Assembly (NCBI GenBank): GCA_030844895.1
Contig: CM061224.1
Coordinates: 28,477,992-28,541,991, forward strand
DNA: 64,000 bases
Direction of reading: 5' to 3'
Source: Ambrosia x helenae
Lineage: Eukaryota; Streptophyta; Magnoliopsida; Asterales; Asteraceae
The notes below the pieces were generated by a model, which saw only the letters and a program-made list of their open reading frames with translations, did no database searches and was not told the DNA's origin. How positions within the stretch are numbered: position 1 is the first letter of the stretch; each line of letters starts with the position of its first letter. The position numbers and the translations under genes were made by a program. This document shows positions 1 to 11,688 of the stretch, in pieces.

Positions 1-839
1 CTCAACTGGACATGAGCACCGCATATCATCCGCAAACTGACGGTCAGAGTGAGCGGACGATTCAGACGCTTGAAGACATGCTTCGAGCATGCGTCATCGA
101 TTTCGGTAAGAGTTGGGAGATTCACCTACCGTTGGTGGAGTTCTCTTACAACAATAGTTACCACTCCAGCATTAAGGCGGCACCGTTCGAGGCTCTGTAT
201 GGACGGAAGTGTCGGTTCCCTCTTTGTTGGGCCGAAGTGGGCGAAAGCCAACTCACCGGTCCAGAAATGGTGTACGAAACTTCCGAAAAGATCGTACAAA
301 TTCGTAATCGTATGGCGGCAGCTCGTGATCGTCAAAAGAGCTACGCTGATCGTCGTCGCAAACCTTTGGAGTTCCAGGTTGGCGACAGGGTCTTATTGAA
401 GGTATCTCCATGGAAGGGCGTTATACGCTTTGGGAAGCGCGGCAAACTTAACCCTCGTTATGTCGGACCGTTCCCCATCTTGGAACGTATTGGACCGGTG
501 GCATACAGACTTGACTTACCAGCCGAGCTTAGTGGCGTACATAATGTCTTCCATGTCTCGAATCTTAAGAAGTGTTTGGCAGACGAATCTCTCGTAGTTC
601 CTCTCGAAGAAATCAGGGTTGATGATCGTTTACGTATTGTGGAGGAACCAGTTGAAATCTTAGATTATAAGATTCGTAGCCTTCGTCGGAGTAAAATCCG
701 TATCGTTAAGGTTCGTTGGAATTCTAATCGTGGACCGGAGTTCACGTGGGAACGAGAAGATCAGATGAAGGCTAAGTACCCTCATCTATTTCCTAAACGT
801 GCATTTGAATCGAACTATGTGGCCTCCAAAGAAAAATGA
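1..839 (+). CDS. Ty3/gypsy polyprotein, 3' part (integrase core end plus chromodomain-like tail)
   Basis: The reading frame is open from the window edge to the TGA at 837-839; the ATG at 12 is internal to a longer polyprotein, not a start. It begins at the integrase segment [20 protein letters not shown], which contains the catalytic glutamate region of the DDE integrase. It continues through the GPF/GPY-type module ([34 protein letters not shown]) and ends with a chromodomain-like tail ([29 protein letters not shown]). These features are typical of Tekay/Del chromoviruses, where the tail is thought to direct integration into chromatin. The protein closely resembles the C-terminal part of the minus-strand polyprotein at 28157-32821. 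No frameshift or stop is seen in the visible part. Upstream domains lie outside the window. Confidence 0.93.
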   Translation, partial: QLDMSTAYHPQTDGQSERTIQTLEDMLRACVIDFGKSWEIHLPLVEFSYNNSYHSSIKAAPFEALYGRKCRFPLCWAEVGESQLTGPEMVYETSEKIVQIRNRMAAARDRQKSYADRRRKPLEFQVGDRVLLKVSPWKGVIRFGKRGKLNPRYVGPFPILERIGPVAYRLDLPAELSGVHNVFHVSNLKKCLADESLVVPLEEIRVDDRLRIVEEPVEILDYKIRSLRRSKIRIVKVRWNSNRGPEFTWEREDQMKAKYPHLFPKRAFESNYVASKEK

Positions 840-1399
840 ATCTCGGGTCGAGATTCCTTTCAACTGGGGGATGATGTAACAACGGGGAAAATTTTTTCTT
901 TTCTTTCTCCCTTCCGTCTCTTCATCTACGGACTTCATTTAATTTTCGGGACGAAAATTCTTTCAACTGGGGGATGATGTGACACCCGGCATACTCAGGT
1001 CAATACTTTTATACCTTACATACATGCGTTTCGTACTTTACATGCATACGAGTCTATCTCAACGAAAACATTTTAAATAACTACTTAATATCATACTTAA
1101 CTGGGGTCAATTAAGTCGTATTGATGATTCGGGAATCATCGGGAGTCGTTACAATGGTTCGAGAAACCATTGGGTGTCGGTCCATAACCATGTGTACAAG
1201 AATCGGTGATTCGTGGAATCGCCGGGTTTAACGCACCCACGCAAGTCTCGAGTCTCGGGAATTGGTGATCGGGCGGGAACGTGTTATTTATCATGCATTA
1301 TATGTTTACAATCATTATGTGACTTGTCGGTATGTGAATATGTGCTAACATATGTTAAAACGGGGTTTAACGCGCAAAACACACAAACACAGGGGCTAT

Positions 1400-1545
1400 A
1401 GGCGATTAGGCTTATGGGGAATAGCCTAATCGCCAATAATAGGGGCGAGTAGGGGGATGTTACTGGCGAGTAGGGGCCAATCGCATGAACAGTCATGCGA
1501 TTAGGCTCCCTAATCGCATATAGACCTACATACTCGCGTGATACG
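1400..1545. promoter_or_regulatory. Cluster of GCGATTAG / GCGAGTAG motifs in LTR U3
   Basis: About eight copies of GCGATTAG(G) or GCGAGTAGGG, in both orientations, lie within 150 bases directly upstream of the TATA box. Some form hairpins, for example GGCGATTAGGC with GCCTAATCGCC around 1401-1435. A second cluster of the same motifs lies at about 2365-2540, downstream of the TATA box. The cluster upstream of TATA is conserved in the LTR at 63380-63540. Binding by a host factor is an inference. Confidence 0.45.
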
Positions 1546-1564
1546 TGCTGAACGACTAGAAACG

Positions 1565-1574
1565 CCTATAAATA
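1565..1574 (+). promoter_or_regulatory. LTR TATA box
   Basis: CCTATAAATA stands in the LTR and the same string recurs in the same context (CTAGAAACG before it) in the related LTR at 63554. Conservation between diverged LTRs supports it as the RNA polymerase II core promoter that starts the element's RNA about 30 bases downstream. Confidence 0.65.
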
Positions 1575-3685
1575 CCACCCTTGACCTCCAAAACATCATG
1601 TGTGCAACCCTAGCCGTCCCATAACATAACCCAACGCACAAACACCCTCTGGAACTCGTTTTTGCATCAAAACCACCATTTTCAAGCTTATTCCATCATC
1701 ACCTCTTGAATACAAGGTGTGTTCTTCAAACCCAAACCTTTATTTGATTATGTTTTACTCCCTAAACGTCCAGACCTGACTTATAAATGTTTTTATCTTT
1801 GAAAATCCATTTAAAACCGTTTTTAAACAAACCCACACCTTTACATGTGTTATATGTGTTATATGTGTTTAAAGATAGGATTTTTAGGATTGAATCATGG
1901 TTGTTCTTATGTTATTATGATGTTTATTGCTGATATAAGTTAGTATGATGATATCCTAGGAGTTTGAATGGTTTTGGTTGTGTATTGTTGATATTTGATA
2001 TTTTGACCCATTTGAAGGATTTTGAACGATTAAGGATGATACGAGGTATGTTGTTGATTGAATGATGTTAGGGTTTGCCCTAGGATGATGCTAGAACAGT
2101 AGGATGCTATCGGATAACGTGGTTATGTGATTTAATCTGGATATTTGCTATTTAGGGCAAGTTCTTGCATGTTGATGTGATGTTTACATGCTAAGTTGCT
2201 ATTTTGGGAAAACGCTCGCATTCGGGACTGTTAGAATGATGAAAACTTAGGGGTTTTGCTTGAAATATGTTTGTTAATGTGTTAGGATGATTATTGGGTG
2301 TTTTTACACGTTTCGGATCTGATTTGGAGGGTTAAACGCGCGAAATTGCATTGTACAGCTGCAGCAGGCGAGTAGCACCCTAATCGCATGATGCTATAGG
2401 CGATTAGGGGCATACTCGCCTGAATGAGAAGCCCACTCGTGTATAAACAGGCGATTAGACCTTGTAATCGCCTGTTGACCAACCCTAATCACATGTTGAC
2501 TTTTCCTAAATGCTAGTTTGATTCCTAATCGCGTGTAATGCTGTTGTATGTATATTTTAACATCCCGGAACATGATTTGACGCCTAGGAACATGATAGGA
2601 ACCCCGGGATTCACCCAATGACTTAGTAACACGTGTTCGGACCTGTTTATGCGTTAATCGAACATTATGCTAGACTAGGCGAACTATCACGCGTATTAAG
2701 TGTTTAACTGCATATGTGGCATGATGTCTTGTTTTGTCTAACACATGAGATGTCGGGTCACCAATGGGATGTCGGGCCTTGTCTGGTACGGTCGGTTAAA
2801 CGTTGAGACATCATTTCATATGTACACGGTTATGGTCTGGACTACTAGGGACTAACCAACCTACGGGTTGTTAGTCTAACACCTTATATGCTCGTCATGA
2901 TAGGTCACCGGTATTAGGGGCCGTCTATTGAGCAGGTTTACTTGTCGTAGTGCGAAGAGCAGCATCAGGTGAGTTTCACGGCCCCGTCTTACGCTTTACA
3001 TTTTGGGGGAGACACATGCTTATACTTATTACATAAATTATCATGTTATGCTAGTGGTTGATTCATTTACATACTATACGATACGTAAAGTCCCGGGGAA
3101 ACCATGAATATGCTGGATAGCATAACGGGGGAAATGTGGATAGATCTATTGGGATTGACAGACCCCACCCGTCGGCTGGGAGCCGGGCGGGTGCATATTG
3201 TCTCGGTCGTACGCTAAATCATTTCGGGCAAAAAAATCATATATCGTTGTCTGTAATGGTTTCCGGTCGTAGTAGTATAACTCATGCGTCTAGCTAACGC
3301 TATTACTTCTGATACAGGGATAACATGATGGCTTTTATTACTTTAACATTTATTTTAAAACCTGTGAACTCACCGGCATTATTTGCTGACGTTTTTAGCA
3401 TGTTTGTCTCAGGTCGTTGAGGTAGCAGCTTATCATAGGCGCACGGAGTCACACGGCGTCTAGGTTTCATATGCATTATCATATCTTTTTCAGACTTACG
3501 TACTTTTACATTTTGGGTTGTAATAAAAGTTACGCTTCCGCAGCGAATGGATTTATGAAAACTTGATGGTTGTTTATTTCATTTTACGTATCATATAGTG
3601 TCGTTTATTGTGACCGTTGACTTAGATCCTGGTTTGTCATGCGCCTCGCGGTAAAACCCCGCACGTGGAATTTGAGGGTGTGACA

Positions 3686-4279
3686 CGAGTCCCCAATACC
3701 CACACGGTAATACCGCTGTCATGGATACTGGTAGGGATTCCGTGGACCGTTTCCTGACTATAACGGACAGTGAACTCTGAAATAAATGCAACGGTCATTT
3801 TTTATGACCGTTTACAAAAAAAGGGGCAGGTAGATTTTTTTTATTTGTATGTTTTTTTTTAAATTGATGATTCTTGTATTTTTTTTGTTTTAAGTTAATG
3901 TATTTTTATTTTAGTTAATATAATATTATTTTTAATTAAACTCTTTATAAAAAAAAAAGAAAATTAAAAAAATAATATTTCAGTGAAGTGAATCGGTGAA
4001 AGAAATGCTGACTTCAAAAAATTGTTACAGTGAAATAAATCAGTATGGTGATCTGATAGTGCAATATTGGTAGAAAGCAACAAATTTGAAAAAAAAAAAA
4101 AAAATTAGTTAGTGCTCCTTCCCCTCTAAACATGCTTTTGAGGAGAAATTGGTTTTTGAAAATATCAATCGAGAGCTAACCTTGGCTACGCAAGCTTTGC
4201 ACATGCACAAGTTCGAAGATTTTAGCCATTTCAAACCAAACTTTGCACCTCCCAAAGCGTGCAAAAGAGTTGATGTAAA
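3686..4279. other. Spacer, no gene seen
   Basis: AT-rich sequence with several A and T runs between the LTR and the hAT-like element. No ORF with recognisable similarity, no RNA gene and no clear repeat boundary was seen. Confidence 0.5.
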
Positions 4280-5095
4280 TAGGGCTGTGCATAGGGTCCG
4301 GAACCGACCCGACTTGACCCGGACCTACCAGAACCGCATACCCTTTTATTGTGAAGATTAGGAATCACGAACCGAACCTTAAAAGGCTATGTGGTTCCGG
4401 GTCTTAAAGCTCTCATGGGTTGGGTAAAGGGTCTGACCCTCTAGAACCTTTTAATGTAATAGTCACTTTTAGAGGATTACATATTCCTATTCTTTTACCA
4501 TGCTCGTAAAAGAATTCCTCCATATGGTTCTAACAATAGCTCACGAGTTTCTTTTTTAAATCACTTTTCGTTTCTCGACTTATGTTTTCGTAACAGTTTT
4601 GTCATTCTCATCACTCGAGACATTAGGTGAATCTGTTATGTATACATCATAAATACACACACATACACACAGGCATCAGAGCGAAATACATAAATATTTA
4701 CTTAAAATTGGGATATAATATTATATAATATATCACATCTATGTATATACATCAAGCCGAAAAATATTTCAAGAAAAAAAATACATTGTTATTCTTATAA
4801 ATAATGTTTTTATTATTGTATTAACGTTAGATGAAATCGATTACAAATAACACGTAAAAACGAATAGTGAAAAGACTAAAAAAGATTATATTTTATTTTT
4901 TAATATAAATACAAACGGTTCTTGTGGTTCTTATATTAGAACCGTGGGTACAGAACCGACCCGACCTGGAACCGATAATTCATATAAATCTAGAACCGAA
5001 AACCGACCCATATATTTAAAAAGGTTCGGTTCCAAGGTTCTCGCGGGTCGGGTCCAAAATTCCTGTGGATCTGAACCACGGAATGCTCACCCCTA
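4280..5095. mobile_element. Non-autonomous hAT-like element
   Basis: The ends are short imperfect inverted repeats (TAGGGCTGTGCA at the left, GCTCACCCCTA at the right). They are flanked by 8-bp direct repeats with one mismatch, GATGTAAA (4272-4279) and GATATAAA (5096-5103). Length is 816 bp. The interior has GAACCGACCCGAC-type repeats near both ends and AT-rich sequence in the middle, with no transposase ORF. The 8-bp duplication and G-rich ends fit hAT. It resembles the element at 36786-37537 in style but not in detail. Confidence 0.65.
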
Positions 5096-5349
5096 GATAT
5101 AAAACATGACAAAATGTACTTAGAGCACTCACATCCCATCCACCAAATTATATGGGGTGAGTGTGAGTGGTTGTGAGTGGAGGAGAGAGAAAATATTTGA
5201 TGGAAGCACTGTTTCACCCTAAATATGAAAAGCTACTGTTCACCCCTATATATATTTTAACATTTTTGTAAGTAGTTGTGAGTGAGGAGAGAGAAAATAT
5301 AATGATAAAAGTAGGGTGGTTATATTTAAACCTCCCACCTTCTATTTTA

Positions 5350-5399
5350 ACCCCCTCCAAGCGCCTCGCTTAGGCCTAAGCGAGGCGCTTGGAGGGGGT
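5350..5399. repeat. Perfect 50-bp palindrome
   Basis: Perfectly self-complementary about the centre 5374/5375. The core is GCGCCTCGCTTAGG followed by its complement CCTAAGCGAGGCGC. The same core recurs at 11563-11598 and 11651-11688. It would form a cruciform or an RNA hairpin with no loop. Confidence 0.9.
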
Positions 5400-5599
5400 A
5401 ATTTATTTTGGTAGTTTTTTGATGTTTTGAGTTGTTTTTTTTAATTTAATAATTATAAAAAGTTAAAAAAAATTAAAAAAACAAAGTAATAACCCTCAAC
5501 ATTGTCAATGACTTAAAGTTGACATCATCAACCACGTAAAGTCAATGAATGCGGTATGCGCGTTAAATTTCATTAAATGCGGCAACACAGGCAAGTCCT

Positions 5600-8500
5600 C
5601 GTCTGATAACAACTGAAAAGTAGCCGGTGCAAGTTATGTTGTAGCTTCCAAAACACGACGTCGTTGTTGCTCATATGTTATTATCTCTTCTCTTATTCTC
5701 TGTTTCTCTAGTTCTCGATGGATTATTGCTCTCATATCATGGATCAGAGAGATTCAAGCTAATTAAACTCATATCTCAAGCCGGTGCAAGTTATGTTGTA
5801 GCATCCTTGATCATCTTCTTGTTCAACACACACCAGCTTTTTCATCACAGTTTCCAACCACTAATACCAGATTGATGATACTCAATTTCGGTTGATATAG
5901 AGTATATCAGAGAAAGATTTAGTTGAAAGTGGATACAATGGATCAGAGAGATTTAAGCTAATTAAACTCATATCTCAAGCCGGTGCAAGTTATGAAATGA
6001 CACATGCAGAATGTAATGTCATGCACAATGTGATTTGTATTAATGGCAAAGTGATTTGTAAAGGAAGAAGAAGAGAATGTTATATATGTTTACCTTCCCA
6101 TGGAAACTCTGAAGACCTTAACGGAGGTTTGCCAGAGGGTCATTGGTCTTCAGAGTTTCCAACCCCTAATACATTCATCAAAGGATATTCATGTGAGAAT
6201 GATTTCGTACAAGATTCCTATGCAAGCAAGTCAAATTCAGTTGTTAGACCAACTTGAGATATGAGTTTAATTAGGTTAAATCTCTCTGATCCATGATATG
6301 AGAGCAATAATCCATCGAGAACTTGAGAAAGAGAGAATAAGAGAAGAGATAATAACATATGAGCTACAACATAACTTGCACCGACTTGAGATATGAGTTT
6401 ACAGGTAAAGAGATGAAAACCACTACTAGGGTTCTTTTCAGTGAAGGCTGCGAAAAGCATGCAGCGGATGATTGCTAGTGAGATTGATAACTGGACAGGT
6501 TAGCCAGGTGTTTGTCAAAAGGTAGAGCACACCACTAGAGCAAAAAGTTGTGTGTGTGAATAGTGACCCTCTGGCAAACCTGCCATTAATCGGTTTTATT
6601 TAGCGTAAAAAGTTCATTGTACATATACCTCCTTATCTAAAAACAAATCACATCATTGTAGAGGTTACTAGGTTACTCATTACCGTTGGACGTTGAAGGT
6701 AAACATGGACAGTGAGAAGTGAGATTGATAACTTCTCTATGGAAGTTGCTAAAATAGTTAAACAAAAGCTGAAATTGAACAGTTATTTGGAATGTTCCTG
6801 ATCATTACAGTAATACTTGGATCCGGTTCGAGTCTAAAGCTTCGTGTGTCATCTTGGTCGAACTCATGTTGCAACATTCGTCTTTGTGTGGCAACATACT
6901 TGAAATCAATGGGAAGATAAACAATCCTCATCCACAATGTTCTTACCTATGAGTTTAATTAGCTTGAATCTCTCTGATCCATGGTATCCACTTTCAGAAT
7001 CTGAAGAGAAGCTATCATCTCAGAGAGATATCTGTCAAGTCCAAATATTGCAAGTCCAAATCATTGTACGATGTCTTTTTCAGAGGACCTCGACTCTTGA
7101 GATGTTGCAGGTGTTTGAAAAGTTTGAACTGAAATTGAACTTTTCATGCAAGCAAGTAAAATTCAGTTGTTTTACTAATTTCATAGTCTTGATACTTTTA
7201 ACAATCGGATCGGCGCTAAACAATAGAAAGTAATTACAAATATTGCTAGAGGGTCACTATTCATATATAAAGAACATTAATCGGTTTCATCTTTGTTTTC
7301 TTGAGTTCAACTTTCCATGATCTACCTTTATCATCTCAGAGAGATATCTGTCAACGATGGAAGGGAACCCGAAACAATAAAAAGTAATTACAAAGAAGAT
7401 GATCAAAGATGCTACAACATAACTTGCACCGGATTGAGATATGAGTTTAATTAGCTTGAATCTCTCTGATCCATGGTATCCACTTTCAGGTTGTCTTCAT
7501 CGTTGACCGCTATCTCTCGGATAACAACTGAAAAGTTGTCTCATTAATTCCAATTCCAATTCCACCGGTGCAATCAGAATCTGAAGAGAAGCTATCATCT
7601 CAGAGAGATATCTGTCAACGATGATGGCGCAGAGGTTAGCGGTAACTTTAAATTTTGAATGATCGTCGGTTTGCTCTCTATATACCAATCAACAGTAGTG
7701 ATCATTACAGTTATTTGGAATGTTTCTGATCATTGTTAGAGGGTCACTATTCATACATAAAGAGCATAATCAAACAAGGGTTGTTATCGGAGAGATATCG
7801 GTCAACGATGAAGGCAACCTGAAACGACATGAACATTTATAACCTTTCTGTACCTGTGGCCAAAAGAACCTGATAAAGGCTGTACACGAGTATAATCAAA
7901 CAAGGGTTGCCCGGAGTTTGATTAGCTTGAATCTCTCTGATCCATGGTATCCACTAACCGTAGCGATCATTACAATTATTTGGACTGTTGCTAAATTAGT
8001 TAAACAAAAGCTTAAATTATACAGTTATTTGGAATATTCTTGATCATTACAGCGAGATTGATAACTTCTCTATGGAAGTAACAAATTCAAAACAGAGGTA
8101 GGTTTGCCAGAGGGTCACTATTCATACATAAAGAGTATAATCGTGATGTGATGGATTTTTATATTTGCAACGTAGTTCCTTTTTACCTGGTTGCAAAGGA
8201 ACTTCAGGTCAGCCAGACGTTTGTCAAAAGCAAGTGTGAAGATCAAGATCAAGAAGACTGGATACCATGGATCAAAGAGATTCAAGCTAATCAAACTCAT
8301 ATCTCAAGTTGGTCTAACAACTGAATTTGACTTGCTTGCATAGGAATCTTGTACGAAATTATACAGTTATTTGGAATGTTCCTGATCATTACGGTCAACG
8401 ATGAAGGTGTGTTGTATGTATAAAAATTGTGAATAATTGTGAGAGTCGATATGAGAGCAATAATCCATCGAGAACTAGAGAAACAGAGAATAAGAGAAGA

Positions 8501-9150
8501 GATAATAACATATGAGCTACAACGATAGGCGTTTTCGATTTCCAAATGAATCAACGACTTAAACTTGACATCATCAACCACGTATAGTCAAATATTTATT
8601 CTCCATATCCATACCTTGTTTCAACTATCTTGTAAAATTCATTTCGTCTTCAAGACTCCTATGAGTCAACAAAGGTTGACTTTTTTGAGCATTAACAATG
8701 ACTATATTACATTATTATTATTATTATTTATTATATTTGTAATTTAGTTCCTTTGTTTTATTATTATAATAATTTGTTATTATCAAGAATCGGAAATTAG
8801 TAAAATGATTTATGAAAGTATCAAGAATCGGAAATTAGTAAAACGATTTAATAAATCATTGCTCAGACGTTAGGGTTTGATAAACACAAAACTTATTATT
8901 TATAAAGCAACAAAAACACAAATCGTACCGTGAAATAAAGAGAGGCCCATTAGGAGTGCCGTGGAGGAAGATCGTCGGTTTGCTGTAGTCGATGATTAGC
9001 TTGAAATCAATCTCTCTGATCCATGGTATCCACTATCAGGTTGTCTTCATCGTTGACCGCTATCTCTCGGATAACAACTGAAAAGTTGTCTTCAATGATT
9101 CTAAAAAACTTGAAAGTAATTACACCGGCTTGAGATATGAGTTTGATTAA
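5600..9150. repeat. Scrambled repeat modules, left block
   Basis: At least four short modules recur in changing order and orientation. Module M (contains CTCTCTGATCCATGGTATCC) appears near 5737 (minus), 5938 (minus), 6255, 6948, 7434, 7915, 8259 (minus) and 8993. Module N (contains CATCGTTGACCGCTATCTCT) appears near 7488 and 9038. Module P (contains AGTTATTTGGAATGTTCCTG) appears near 6780, 7700, 8022 and 8362. Module Q (contains GCAATAATCCATCGAGAACT) appears near 5640-5735 (minus), 6295 and 8450. Small ORFs here are built from these modules and show no recognisable protein. Confidence 0.75.
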
Positions 9151-9217
9151 TACATCAATGGACTACACTCACGGTATGTGCATCACGTATTTTCATTCTT
9201 TCCTTGATCTGCAATAT

Positions 9218-9345
9218 TTGAAAATTATCATTTCTTGACATGCTTGGTAACACCTTGATCTGCAATATTTGAAAATTATCATTTCTTGACATGCTTGGTA
9301 ACACCTTGATCTGTAATATCTGAAAATTATCATTTCTCGAAAAGT
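9218..9345 (+). repeat. Tandem repeat, about 56 bp, 2.5 copies
   Basis: The unit containing CTTGATCTGCAATATTTGAA followed by AATTATCATTTCTTGACATG is repeated back to back, with a diverged partial third copy ending CATTTCTCG. It lies just left of the large inverted repeat. Confidence 0.7.
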
Positions 9346-9401
9346 AATTAAAAACACTTAAAAATGAATTAAAAACAATTGTTGCGAGTTAGGTTTAGTC
9401 G

Positions 9402-9961
9402 GAGGACCACGTACAATGATTCATCAAAGTTGTACAAAGCTGGATGTTTGTACTGGAAAACCAAAACGAGCAATAAACGAAGCGAAACGGAGAGATATAA
9501 TTTTCTTGGCTTGGAAACAACTTAAAAGAACCAAAAATGAATTAAAATTATTTTTTGGTGATTAACAGATAATTTTAAAGAATTAAAAGAAATTCAATTT
9601 TTTTTAGAAAAATGCCAAAACGCCTCGCTTTGGTCAAAGCGAGGCGCCTGGTTGCCTCGCTTTGGCCAAAGCTAGGCTGTTTGTGCCTAGCTTTGGCCAA
9701 AGCGAGGCAAGCAAACGCCTCGCTTTGACCAAAGCGAGGCGTTTTGGCATTTTTCTAAAAAAAAATTGAATTTCTTTTAATTCTTTAAAATTATCGGTTA
9801 ATCACCAAAAAATAATTTTAATTCATTTTTGGTTCTTTTAAGTTGTTTCCAAGCCAAGAAAATTATATCTTTCCGTTTCGCTTCGTTTATTGCTCGTTTT
9901 GGTTTTCCAGTAAAAACATCCAGCTTTGTACAACTTTGAGAAATCATTGTACGTGGTCCTC
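9402..9961. repeat. 560-bp inverted repeat with four central palindromes
   Basis: Left arm 9402-9677 and right arm 9685-9961 are complementary with few mismatches. The outer ends are GAGGACCACGTACAATG and its complement. The centre (9621-9741) holds four smaller palindromes of the type GCCTCGCTTTGGCCAAAGC, mirrored two and two. It may be a foldback or MULE-like TIR element, but I could not find a convincing 9-bp target duplication. Transcribed, it would form a long hairpin. Confidence 0.8.
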
Positions 9962-10153
9962 AAATACTTTCACATTATATATTAAATACTTTCACATTAT
10001 ATTATCAGTTTAACATTCGAAATACTTTAACCGAACATTAACTAACCATTATTACTCTTTCTATCTTATATAGTCTTCTCCAATTCCTATATAATATTCC
10101 TTAACTTTCTCTCTTCCCCTTCTCTAACCCTCCATGCAAATCATCCAAACAAC

Positions 10154-10297
10154 ATGGAACCAGATACAAAACAAGCATATATGGGAAGTCAAAACTCTAT
10201 GACAAGTTGGTCAATCTATGATCCCAATTCTGTCAAAGAAGATGTATTCACCATTTCAAACGATTTGCCTCTTTTGAATTCAGGTAGTACTAGTTAA
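10154..10297 (+). CDS. Possible captured first exon of a host gene
   Basis: An open frame of 47 codons begins MEPDTKQAYMGSQNSM and ends at TAA 10295-10297. A splice donor-like junction (TCAG followed by GTAGTA) lies at 10283/10284. Upstream are a TATA-like CCTATATAATA (about 10087) and pyrimidine-rich leader sequence (CTTTCTCTCTTCCCCTTCTC), which together look like the promoter, 5' UTR and first exon of a normal plant gene. It sits between the 560-bp inverted repeat and more scrambled modules, so it is probably a gene fragment carried by the composite element. I do not recognise the protein. Confidence 0.35.
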   Translation: MEPDTKQAYMGSQNSMTSWSIYDPNSVKEDVFTISNDLPLLNSGSTS

Positions 10298-10369
10298 GGG
10301 ATTGTCAAAGACCGATCGAACATCTTTTTGTTTGTTTGTTTGCTTGAATGTCTATGGAAACAACAATGG

Positions 10370-11500
10370 ATTTGTCAAAAGCAAGTGTGAAGATCAAGAT
10401 CAAGAAGAACAGTTACGGTCAACGATGAAGTTGTGTTGTATGTATAAAATAGTGAATAATTGTAGTGTGTTCGGTGCAGTCGACGAACATCATTCAAAAT
10501 TTCAACTTCCCGTTCAGGTGCTTAAGTCCACCTTGAGATATGAGTTTAATTAGCTTGAATCTCTCTGATCCATGGTATCCGGTTGTTTTCAGGTTGTCTT
10601 CATCGTTGACCGCTATCTCTCGGATAACAACTGAAAAGTTATTTGGAATGTTTCTGATCATTGTCAGAGGGTCACTATTAATACATAAAGAGATAAAGGT
10701 TGTACACGAGTATAATCAAACAAGGGTTGCCCGGAGTTTGATTAGATTGAATCTCTCTGATCCATGGTATCCACTAACCGTAGCAATCATTACAGTTATT
10801 TGGACTGTTGCTAGTTAAACAAAAGCTTAAATTATACAGTTATTTGGAATATTCTTGATCATTACAGTGAGATATGAGTTTAATTAGGTTAAATCTCTCT
10901 GATCCATGATATGAGAGCAATAATCCATCGAGAACTTGAGAAAGAGAGAATAAGAGAAGAGATAATAACATATGAGCTACAACATAACTTGCACCGACTT
11001 GAGATATGAGTTTAATTAGCTTGAATCTCTCTGATCCATGGTATCCGGTTGTTTTCAGGTTGTCTTCATCGTTGACCGCTATCTCTCGGATAACAACTGA
11101 AAAGTTGTCTCATTAATTCCAAAACCTAAAGAGAAGATATCATCTCAGTGAGATTGATAACTTTTCTATGGAAGTTGCTACAATAGTTAAACAAAAGCTG
11201 AAATTGAACAGTTATTTGGAATGTTTCTGATCATTACAGTTATGCCTTTTTTGGTGAAATGAACTTGAAGAAATGATTTGGTGGATCTATCATGAGTTAA
11301 ACAAAAGCTGAAATTGGACGGTTATTTGGAATGTTCCTGATCATTACTTTTCATGCAAGCAAGTAAAATTCAGTTGTTAGACAGTGAGATTGATAACTGG
11401 ACAGGTTAGCCAAACCATACGAGGGTGGCAGGAAAAAGTTGACATTTTGATCCAAAGGAAATTCAGGTTAGCCAGACGTTTGTCAAAAGAACATTTTTTA
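10370..11500. repeat. Scrambled repeat modules, right block
   Basis: Modules M (10532, 10735, 10866, 11000), N (10588, 11055), P (10638, 10838, 11208, 11320) and Q (10907) of the left block recur here. Some junctions are the same and some are new; for example Q followed by M at 10907-11046 matches 6295-6402. The stretch at 10370-10460 repeats sequence from 8222-8430. Confidence 0.75.
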
Positions 11501-11562
11501 TAATAATTATATTAAAAAAAAACAAAAAACTAACTCAAAAGACCAAAAAAAAAAATTTGATC

Positions 11563-11688
11563 CGAAGCGCCTCGCTTAGGCCTAAGCGAGGCGCTTCGAA
11601 TTAAAAATCAGCTTTTTCTGCCCCCTCGTACAGACCTCCTCGAAATGAGTTCAAAGCGCCTCGCTTAGGCCTAAGCGAGGCGCTTTGA
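11563..11688. repeat. Two perfect palindromes near the right end of the composite
   Basis: A 36-bp palindrome at 11563-11598 and a 38-bp palindrome at 11651-11688 share the core GCGCCTCGCTTAGG plus its complement with the left-end palindrome at 5350-5399. The second is followed by GGGGGTGAAAATAGAAGGTG, the mirror of the sequence before the left palindrome. Confidence 0.9.

Larger units (their letters stand above)
875..3685 (+). mobile_element. 3' LTR of the Tekay-like gypsy element
   Basis: The LTR follows a purine-rich tract (CAACTGGGGGATGA) just after the polyprotein stop. It starts TGTAACA at 875 and ends GGGTGTGACA at 3685, giving about 2.8 kb. A second copy of the polypurine tract and LTR start (TGTGACACCC) lies at 961-987, so the left edge could instead be 978. 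I prefer 875 because the related LTR at 62871 joins unrelated DNA exactly at the equivalent of this first site. The LTR contains a TATA box (1565) and a cluster of GCGATTAG-type motifs upstream of it. The matching 5' LTR is outside the window. The five bases after the LTR (CGAGT) are the expected target duplication, which cannot be checked here. Confidence 0.8.

Noticed and set aside
5675..6460. Two ORFs with hydrophobic stretches (SLLLFSVSLVLDGLLLSYHG)
   Set aside because: Both are translations of repeat modules Q and M, found in other orders elsewhere in the mosaic; no independent evidence for coding.
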